From Ophioceras dolichostomum (Eukaryota > Ascomycota > Sordariomycetes > Magnaporthales > Ophioceraceae), in assembly GCA_003049485.1 (NCBI GenBank), contig PYST01000223.1, forward strand, positions 1 to 63,410: DNA of 63,410 nt, given 5' to 3'. Below are positions 54,801 to 63,410 of the stretch, one piece after another (position 1 is the first letter of the stretch; every line of letters starts with the position of its first letter). Position numbers and translations under genes: made by a program. The notes under the pieces are model-generated. The model was not told the origin of the DNA. It saw only the letters and a list, made by a program, of their open reading frames with translations, and made no database searches.

Positions 54801-57800
54801 GATTAGCATAGACGGCAACTTGCCGGGCAAATGGTCTCGTGCCCCTTCTTTTTTCCTGACCGCTATCTATCCAACCTCGCGATACGCGCGGGAGGGAGGG
54901 AACGGGAAAGAAAGAGACAAAAAAAAGATACGACAGGAGGCCGACGGAGGGAGAGAGGGAGGGAGGAAAGACGGGAAGACGAGAGGAGGTGGTTATGATC
55001 ATAGACCCTATCTTCAGACTATCTCAGAAAACACCCGCTAGTAAGTTCGGGTGGACGACGGGAGGTCCCCAGCCTCGGTTTCTTCGGTCCCGCGTCCAAG
55101 GTGAGAAACAGCTTAATTTAGGAGCTCTCAACTAAGACAGGCAATTAGTTTAGCTTGGAGAGCTCGTAGCTAGTAAGTCCTAGGTAGCCCCTAGAGGAGG
55201 GATCAGCCACAAGCACTACGTAGGCATTGAACTCAGCAGGCTGGGTGGTGTGCAACAGTGTATCGCTAGAATCTAGGCTAAAGTCGTTAGCAGCCCTTCC
55301 CGTAGCGTCACGAACGTACGTCCCCCCGCCAAAAAAGAAAACGGTGGTGGCAGGTGGTCATCTTCAACCTCCCAAGTCAAAGGTGAAAAGGAAGGAAGAA
55401 GGAGAGAAAAAAATGTCTCAGAAGGCCACATGCCCTTAAGCGCGGTCGAACCGGACCCCAGTGCCACCAACCACCTTCCCCAGCCGAGTTGTCTCTGGCT
55501 GGCTTGGTGGGCTGTTTGTCTCAGACACCAAGCTTCTCACCCATCCAACAGAAAACGAGGGCGAACGAAAACTCGCAGAAATATCTGGCTGGCTGACTGA
55601 CTTACTGCACGGATTATCCAACCGGCACTTGCATCTACACCCACGACAGAATCTTCCGATAGAAGCAACAGGCAGTCAAGTCAAGCAGACAGGTAGGTAG
55701 GTCAGCTGCGGAGGAGTGGAGTGTTTAAAGTGTTTGTGTGGGCAGACGGGAGGCAAGCAACCTTCAAAGTTCCCGGCTATTTTCGAAAAAAATCCAACCC
55801 CTCCTCCACTCCTCCAGTGCGCGTTGGGCGAATCGGCCCAAAGCACCGGGTCGGGGTCGAACAGAACAGACTTGAATGCTACAGCGCCTCAGTCCGGCCG
55901 CATCATCCCACCCTAGCTCCTCCCCCTCTTTTCTTCCTTGATTTCTTCCTTCCTTCCTCGTCTGCCTGTCTGTCTATCGCGGATCACGGATGGCCCCCCT
56001 AACCCCGCCGTAAAAGACCACTGGATAAGGTATCTTTCCTGGGGAGGCAATAAGGGGTGGGTGAGTGGTAGATGTCATCGTCATCATCATCACCACCATC
56101 ATGGTAACCATGTGCGGGCCCTTTGTGCCCATTTTCTTATGATCACATCGCAAAAAAGTGCGATCGGCAATGTGCGTGAGGTGGTTCGGCATTTCTTGCT
56201 TGTTAAGCAGAACTGGTACCTACATATAAAGCAAAGCAGTAAAGCAGAGTAAGGGCATGAAACGCTCGCTCGCTCGCTGGATGGTTTGTTTCAAAAATGA
56301 AAAGACAAAACGGTGACTAAATAGTGACAAAAGAGAAACCGGAAATGCTCAAGGCAGATGTGCCGTCTTCGTGCCTTTCCCTCCTGCATCATCAGTTTGA
56401 ACAAAAGAAATATGCTGCCAGAAAGGCAAGTAAGTGAGTGGATAGTGGGTAAGTACCCAGAAGAAAGGAAATGTGTCTGTCGTAGACTCGGTCGGTTGGA
56501 TGGTGTCAACCGGTAGATATGCTTGCACCTTCTGGTGATGCTATCCCCTCATCCCCTGCTCCCAAGAACTCCCTCTGCTGCTGCTGAATGTCCCGTCCAG
56601 GGGACAATAGAGACTGGGCGTCTCTTCTCTTTCTCTCACACACACGCTCTCTCACATCATCCGATGAAAAAAAGAGAATAGGTGAAACGAATAAAAAGAG
56701 ATAGACGTAAACGGAGATGTTGGAATCGAATAAAAAGAACTTCAAAAACAACTCCGTAAAGTTGGTCCCTCTCCATCGTACACACGCCCGTACAAAGGAA
56801 TATATGTACTCGGATGGAAAGAGAAGGAGAAGAAGAAGCAGAAGAAGTAGAAGACGGATAAACTAGACTTTGCTGATGAGACAACAGCCTCCCTCGGCCG
56901 CTCTAGCATTCGGCTGGCTCGTTAGGTAAGAAGCGGCCGGCCTCCCAATATCATCCCAATATCATCCCATCCCAAAACCCCCATCCATCCCGCCTCCTCA
57001 AAAAACCCCGGGGAGAAGAAAAAACCCAACCCATCAATAAATTCCTATCCCGTGTGTGCCAACCGAAAAAACCCCAGCCAGCCCTTTGCCCAATTTCAAC
57101 CCGTCCGCCTTGCTAAACCCAACCCCCCCTTCCCTTAAGGTATTCGCGCCAGGTAAAATAGAAGAAGGATGGAAAGAAAGACACTAAATAATATCACGTG
57201 GAGGGGGAAAAAAACAACAAATGGCTGCTGTTCTGGCCAGGTTTGGGGGAGAGAGTTCTGGCGTTCATTCATTGGAGATCATAATAAGAGAGAGAGAGGT
57301 CATAAGAAATAAGGAAAAGCAAATCGCGAAGAAAACCAGGAAAGCCATGAAGAAAAAAAAACAAAGCTAAATCAGAAACTCGCAAAACAAGGAGATAAAT
57401 ACACCAAGTGCAAAAACATCGCTTGCTAAGTTGCTCGCTTGCTAGTTAACGATACCGTGAACAAAAGAAAAATTCCACTGATCAAAATCCCAAAAAAGTC
57501 CGTCGAAGAAGAGAGAAAAGAAAAAAGTCAAAAACCCGAAGTTTCCGTGAGGAAATAAACCTGTCATAAGAAGAAAGAAAAAGAAGAAGAAGAAAAGGCT
57601 TCAGTTTGACTGGGGACAAAATAAGCAGTTTTTTGCGGTGCGCGAGCATCATTGGTTGTGAGAATTTGAGTGTTCTCTGTTCTCTCATATCTCTCTCTCT
57701 GTGTGTCTGGGGTTGGGTTTTTGTTTCGCTTCGATTTGTTCCGCGTTGCGTCATGTGTGCGCGAATGTTGAGTTCATTCATGGCATATATGGAAGGAAGT

Positions 57801-58034
57801 TAAGAAAGAAGAAGAAAAATGGAAGAAGAATGGGACGAAAGAATCGAGTGAGCTGAGAGGTTGTGTACGTTTGCGTAGTGAGGTCGTGTCATGGTCGTGA
57901 TCGTAGATGTAGTGGTGTATGCAATGTGTATGGCATTTTGTCGTAGGGTCATGAAGAAAAGGGGTGATCATCGTTCAGGTTTGGTTCATAGTCGTAAGGG
58001 GTGTGTCATAGGCGTGATTGACAAAAAAAAAAAA
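51808..58034. other. 6.2 kb gene-poor region between Sel1 and bZIP genes
   Basis: Both neighbouring genes end here, so only their 3' untranslated regions are expected. All longer open frames on both strands (52487-52876, 54271-54684, 57482-57781 and others) lack family signatures. The segment 56940-57130 is strongly C/A-rich on the plus strand, 57480-57600 and 57790-57850 are purine-rich, and (CAT)n and (GAA)n microsatellites occur at about 56075-56103 and 56820-56845. No tRNA or transposon was recognised. A non-coding transcript is possible but not shown. Confidence 0.5.
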
Positions 58035-60147
58035 TCAAGCATCGACCTCGGCGCCATCGGCGTTCTGGTTCGTGTTGCTGCAGTCGGCGACCATCTTGAC
58101 GAACTTGCGCACCACGTCGCTCGGGATCTGGTCCCAGAGCAGCGAGCGGGTGTACACCTCGGCCTTGCTCCCGTGGCGCATCGAGGAGAGCGCCTCGGCC
58201 AGGTTCCTGCGTCCAGCGGGTGGTGGTGCCGCCGTAGGAGTCGTTCCCGGAGTTCCTGCACCAGCGGCGGATGAGGAGCGGTCGAGGAAGTCCTGGGAGG
58301 TCATGCCGTTGTACTGCGCGGCAGAGAGGGAGAAGAGCTGCTCCTTGGTCTGCTCGGCCGTCGGCTGCGTCAGGGACTCGGACATGACGTCGAGCACGCT
58401 GCTGCCGCCGGTGTTAGCGGCGGCGGAGGCGGCCGCGGGGGCAGAGCCTGACCAGGCGATTGCGGCGGAGGACGAGGAAGATGGCTGGGGAGCAGAGGGC
58501 ATGCCGAACGAGTTGGCAGCGGTGCTGGCGGACTCGGCGACGCCGGCGTCCTTCATGACGCTCTCGAGGATCGAGGCCGAGGCGGTTCGCACGTCCTCGG
58601 ACACGCGCGGGATGCTGGGCGCGGCCGACCGGCTGGAGCACACGAGGGCGCCGACGAGGAAGAGCATGAAGAGCAGGCCGCCCTGCGAGGTCGGCTTCTC
58701 GATCTCCACGGCGTCCTGCTTCTTGCTGGCCACCACCATCTGCATCTCCGGCTGCAGCTTCTCCTGCTTGATCTCGGCCATGACCGGTGTCGGCTGGGGT
58801 TGTTGCTGTTGCTGCTGCATGTTGGGGAACTCGGGCATGAAGCCGATGCCGTCCCAGGTAGGGTCCATGGTGAGGCCCTCCATCTCGGCGAAGGGGGCGC
58901 CGCCGTAGCCCTGGGCTGGGTGGTTGGCGCCATGCATGCCGGTCATGGAAGACGGGCCTGACATATCGGTGGCGCCGTCGAGGGCCTCGACGTGGCTGGT
59001 GAGGACCTTGATCTTCTTGCGGAGTTCGGCTGTCTCCATGGTGTGGCGGGCAATCATCTCTTCCTTCTCGAATGTGAGGCACTCGATGTGGACGCTGAGC
59101 TGTTGCTTCTCGTTCATGAGCTGGGTCATGGTCATGCGCAGGTCCTCGACTTCCTCCTCCAGGGAGCCGATGTGAGCGGTGTAGACCTTCTTCTCGTCCT
59201 CCAGCCGTTCGGTATGCTGCTTCTTCCTTTGCCTCGAGTCGAGACTGCAAGTCATGCATGTTAGAGGGTTGAGCCTGATAGGGTTCGGAATGGTGGATGT
59301 AGGTAGGTACTTACGCAGCTTGCCGGTTCCTCAGTAGCCTCTTCTGCTGCTTGAGTTCCTTGATCTCCTGCTCGTCGGTCGACTGCTGGATGAGGTTGTC
59401 GATGTTGCCGAGGTTACGTTCGGCAGGGATGTCGAAGCGAGCGTTCTTCTTGCGGATGCCGTCGCCCTTCCGCAGCTCGTTGTGCGAGCGGATGCCTGGG
59501 CTGGCGGGCCGCATCTTCTTGTTCAGGGACATGTTCCCAGACCAGTGCTCCTTGTGAGGCGAGTTCGGGAGCGAGGGCTGCTGGCCACCAACGGCGGGGA
59601 ACATGGCCACGTGGTTGGTAGGGTTGGAGAAGGGGATGGGGCTCCGCTGGAAGAGCCCGGCGGACGCGGTCGAGTCGAACTCCGTGGGAAGGCCGTCGAA
59701 GGCCTGCAGAGAGCCGGCAGAAGCGGGAGTGCTGGCGGTGACTGGTGGCCATGAGCCCTGCGCCGCCGTGAAGTTGTTGTGGTCGAGCCTCATGAAGGGG
59801 TTGTTGTTCTGCTGGTGGTGCTGGTGGTGATGGTGGTGCGCCTGCTGTTGCGTCTGGCCTAGGAAGGGGTTGTTCGACGGCACAGACTGCATGTCTACCG
59901 ACTGCACCGACTGCCAATCCTCCTGTTTGGGCGAGAAGAGCGACGAGCCGACGGCAAAGGATTCTCTCCTGCTGTCGACCATGGCTGGCGACATCTCCAG
60001 CCCCGAGTCTATCGCACTCTGGTCGAGGATGTTCTCGTCCAATATGCTAGCGTCGTCTTCTTCGAAGAACTTCTGCTGAGCATGCGCGGCGTCGACCGTC
60101 AAGGGCGTTGTTCTGTAAAAGCTCGGCATTGTGAAGGTTGAGACCAT
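58035..60147 (-). CDS. bZIP transcription factor with a possible membrane segment
   Basis: Two exons on the minus strand, 60147-59315 and 59244-58035, joined in phase 2 by a 70-nt intron (GTAAGT...GCAG) that splits the basic region (RLLRNRQAA|LDSRQRKKQ). The product is 680 residues. The N-terminal half is disordered with a His/Gln-rich run (QQQAHHHHHQHHQQNNN) and a conserved-looking IPAERNLGNIDNLIQQSTDEQEIKELK before the basic region (about 262-290). A long leucine zipper continues to about 365. Further on a hydrophobic stretch, GGLLFMLFLVGALVCSS (about 465-481), could cross a membrane. The C-terminus contains an ordered SLLWDQIPSDVVRKFVKMV. It is likely nuclear and DNA-binding; the target is unknown. 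Start ATG 60147 has no competing in-frame upstream ATG nearby. Confidence 0.9.
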
Positions 60148-63100
60148 GATGGGCCACTGTAAGAAGGGTATGTGTGTATGTATATGAGGGTTTTATGTCG
60201 GCGTGAAAGTGAGATAGATGTGTGTAAGATCAAGCTTGGCCAGCGTGGTCAGGGGCTGAGATCAGGGCTGGTTCCGTTGAAGCGAGGAATAGACGAGAAG
60301 CCGTGAAGCTGGTGCGGTGGCTCTGATATATCGTCTGGGCGTCTTGTGTTAGTGGTGCGACCGGTGTAAGCGGTGAGAACAAGCAGTGCTGTCTTGCGGG
60401 GGGAAGGAAGCAGAGACGCCTGTCTATTATTTTTGGCAGTGGTGGATCCCCGGACGAGTGGGACTCGGCGCAGTATTGAGCATACGTACTTTTTGGGCAC
60501 GCGCCGAGGGTACATGTATTTGTCTATGAAGAAGAGAGAACAAACGGAGAAATCGTCTCTTGAGTTTTGTGGTTTTTGTGTGTGAGCGTGAGAACGTGGT
60601 GGGAATGTTGAGAGAAGCAGAGCAGGCTTTCCGGTTGTGAGAGAGCTCGATGGATCATCAGACTTAAAAGAGAGAGCACCAGGTGAGGGGGTTGTGAGGG
60701 TCTTAAAGGGATAAGCGGGTTGATAAGAGGTTGGTGGGTGATGGTGGGTGGTTGTAGTGGTTGTAATGGTGCTTGGTGGTGGGGGAGACCACCAAGACCG
60801 CCAGACAGACGGGAAGGCGGGAAAGCGGATGGGATCGGACGGCAGGACATTGAGACCAAGCAGCCCGGGAAGCGCAGAGCAGGTTGGGGCTACTGAGGGA
60901 GAGAAAAGGCCCGGGAAGAAATAAAAGCAACCCCAGCATCGAGGAGAATGCCTGAGCACTTACTTACCCTGCGTGGTTCTATGTGTAGTGGTTTATTCTG
61001 TAGTTTCGTTTGGCGCTGACCGTATAAGTCGAGGCGGAGAGCGACAGATGCTGCTCTGGTCTTTAGTGTGGCGAAAGCGAGAAGAAACTCTGGAGTTGCT
61101 GATGGCTCGCGCCGCAATATGCATGCGAGAAACACGAAGGGAATGGATGGGTGGATTGGTGACCAAGATAATTCTTGAGAATTATGTGTGAAGTAGGATG
61201 GAGGTAGCAGATGGTTTTGTATTTGGAGATGTTCGAATGCGATCAAAGGGGGAGGGAGACACCATCCATGAGAAACCAAACTAGGCCAGGGACGGGGGTG
61301 GGAGGGCGATGGGAACGGGGAGGAAGAAGAAGGTACGGAAGTACGTCCTTCGTTTCGGTAGAGCTAGGGTAGGGTAGGGTATGCAAGTACTCTACGAAGT
61401 ACCTCCTTCCTTGGAAGTATTAAGTATCGATGTACTAGTATCCATCCCGTCAACCCATTGCGCTAACGGAACAGCTAACAGGGGGGGACCCGACTTCGTG
61501 GGGAACGGATAGGCAAATGGCATTGTTGAGCAACAGCAACACCAAGCGGCAGCACTAGCACCAGAGGACCTGTAGCTGCAGCGTGGGGAATCTTTCTGTC
61601 TGTTCTGTTACCGCTTCTCTTCCCGGTGCGTTCTGCATTTCGGATCTGCTGGGTACGTGGGACGTTGACTCGTCGTGCCGCCATCGATCAGTAGACTGGG
61701 AGATCGATAGTATAGCGGTATAGCGGTATAGCAAAGGCCAGTTTGAGTCCCTCTATTGACACGCCCCTAAAGAACGAGGCGCGAGAGACCAGGCGAAAAC
61801 GGGGCGAGGAGATGGAGAGTGAAAATGGCAGAGCGCGTATTGTCTCCGTCCCGCTCACCCAGGTGCAATCATCAGTGTCATTAATCCCAGGATGGGCGAG
61901 CGTTTGGGGTCTCTCCAAAACGGCCGACACACCCAATGAGCCTGCCGAGCAATGACTGGCCGGAACGGGCTTGCTCTTGTGACAGCCAAGACAAGCAAGC
62001 AGATGCTCCCAGAGACAAAGAGGCTTATCCGCTTTGGGGAACTGATCTCTGATCTGGACCTTCTCTTTGCCGTCAGCCGGCAGGCAGGCTGTGGTTTTGA
62101 GCATGCAGAGCAGTTAGGGCACTACAATAAGGGTGTGGTGTGTGGGTGGATATGGTTCAGCCAGAGCAGAGACGGCATGGAGAGAGCAAGCGGTGTGAGA
62201 GGCGACTGGATGCCGGAAGCAAGCCGCCGTGGAAGCCGGCTGCGTGGTGGGCAGTACTCGCTTAACTGTGCCGCAGGAGCAAAAGAGAGAGACACACAGC
62301 TTTGTGGTTTCGGAGGGGGGCACAGCGGTGCGCATGCGCGGGGAGAAGGGGGGGCTGTCCGGAAGTGGAGGTGGAGAGGGAGGACGCTCAGGCAGGATAG
62401 GATAGGAAAGAATGTGGGAGCTTGACACCCAGCGGCCAGAAAAGCAGGCCCAGCGTATGGTGATGGATGACTGATGGGCACCGGGCCGGGCTCATCACCG
62501 CCATCACAGAATCACAGCCAAACATACACCCGAGGACGTGATGAGCTGCGGGAGCGACGTGATATTCAAGGGCAAACTTGTCCCGCATCAGGCTCATCGG
62601 CCAGTCGGGGGGCGTCCTGATGGAGTTGGGCAGGGTAGGCAGGTAGCTACTCTATATGTAGGCTCAAGGAGGGTAGGGCGAGTATACCAGGTTGACGATC
62701 TGTCGAAGGTACCTTGACTATAGTGCATACAGGGGAACACGGACAGGCCCCAAGGTTCGTACCTTGGAGGGTAGGTACCCAGGGAGGCGAAGGCCTCGTT
62801 CTGGCAAAGTTTTGTGGCTTGTCCCTGGAAACAATATCCTCAGTATTGGCGACAGGACTTTTTCCTCGGGGGGTGGTGTAATGGGTGTGGACGGCAGGCA
62901 GAGGGGAGGGGGGTGCCGTTTCGGCCAGACGAAAGGCGTCAATAAACGAAAGAAAAAGAATAAAATAAAAAAAATCGTAAAAGCAAACTTGCACCCCGAA
63001 GACCCCGAAGAGAAGAGCGAATAACTGGTGGAATGGGTGGAGGAGGCGACCAGCTGCTGCAGGGTGCAACACGTTGGGCAGAAATGGCCATCCTGATGGC

Positions 63101-63410
63101 GCTGGGCATCGATACCCAAAGACCATTTTTGCATTTTTGTGGTGCGGTTCAGGCCAGTAGGAGGCCAAGGATGGCTCTGGCTCAGGGCAGGTGGGAGCCA
63201 GTGGGAGGGAAATCCGGAAGCTTCATTCTAGCGGGACCAGCGGGATTTTGGCAGTTGGCAGGACCTGGATTTCCCACCCCCAAAGCCCGCTGGCCAGTCA
63301 GTGGCCGTGGTTCTGTTCTCGTGGTTCTGTGGTTCTGCTTCAAGTTTGTTCTTGTTCTTGTTCTTCTTCTTCCCCTCACGCCCCCCTCCCCCTGCGGTGT
63401 AGCTGTGGAA
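60148..63410. promoter_or_regulatory. Upstream region of the bZIP gene, no other gene seen
   Basis: About 3.3 kb to the window edge. On the minus strand a strong donor (GTAAGTAAG, starting at 60967) suggests a 5' untranslated intron, with a possible acceptor near 60255. The stretch contains short repeats such as TAGGG triplets (61364-61380), TATAGCGG (61709-61731) and a (TTGTTC)n run at about 63345-63366. Open frames within it are of promoter-like composition. No further gene was supported. Confidence 0.45.

Noticed and set aside
58414..59259. 281-codon minus-strand frame overlapping the bZIP second exon
   Set aside because: Out-of-frame shadow; the bZIP and zipper reading frame is the supported one.
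60249..60959. 236-codon minus-strand open frame upstream of the bZIP gene
   Set aside because: Ser/Pro/Thr/His-rich leader-like sequence with a strong donor just before it; no family features.
1..63410. Transposons, CRISPR arrays, rRNA genes or a secondary-metabolite cluster
   Set aside because: No transposase or reverse-transcriptase motifs, terminal repeats, regularly spaced repeats, rRNA sequence, or PKS/NRPS/terpene genes were seen.

Overview
The window is nuclear DNA from a filamentous ascomycete, most likely a Sordariomycete. The grounds are split genes with short introns (about 50-190 nt, GTRNGT donors, CTAAC-type branch sites, YAG acceptors), moderate GC content, CT-rich leaders, and fungal families such as Rax2, Lcl3, Pho85, Aurora/Ipl1 and fungal NACHT proteins. 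There are no bacterial-style operons, no CRISPR array, no rRNA, no convincing tRNA and no recognisable transposon. Gene models were built by hand: exon joins were accepted only when the splice signals, reading phase and protein family agreed.

Left to right: the 3' exon of an unrecognised gene (about 106-255); a YjbQ-family protein (690-1414, +); CFIm25/NUDT21-like cleavage factor (1947-2911, -); a seven-exon dynamin-like GTPase resembling nuclear GTPase SLIP-GC (4148-7821, +); a large disordered protein (9562-11793, +); the CDK Pho85 (13810-14995, +) converging on the Aurora kinase (16067-17444, -); an unknown acidic protein (17764-18924, +); a NACHT/NLR-like gene with an unresolved or broken 5' half (19471-22704, +); a cystathionine gamma-synthase-like PLP enzyme (24168-25667, +); a membrane-anchored polysaccharide deacetylase (26107-26973, -) divergent from the Lcl3 nuclease (27995-28857, +); Rax2 (32567-36344, +); a small Cys/His protein (38667-39416, -); a HAD phosphatase (40759-41775, -); TFIIF beta (42377-43834, -) divergent from a five-finger CCCH protein (44437-46189, +); a Sel1-repeat protein with two introns of about 1 kb (47373-51807, +); a 6.2 kb gene-poor interval; and a bZIP factor with a possible membrane segment (58035-60147, -).

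Most genes are conserved housekeeping functions: mRNA 3'-end formation, transcription initiation, CCCH RNA binding, cell-cycle kinases, and cell-polarity or wall functions. The accessory part is about 17.7-22.7 kb, where the unknown acidic protein sits beside the NACHT gene; the SLIP-GC-like GTPase lies 10 kb upstream. The observations most worth following up are the disrupted NACHT gene and its neighbour, the bZIP with a hydrophobic stretch, and the long introns with very small exons in the Sel1-repeat gene.
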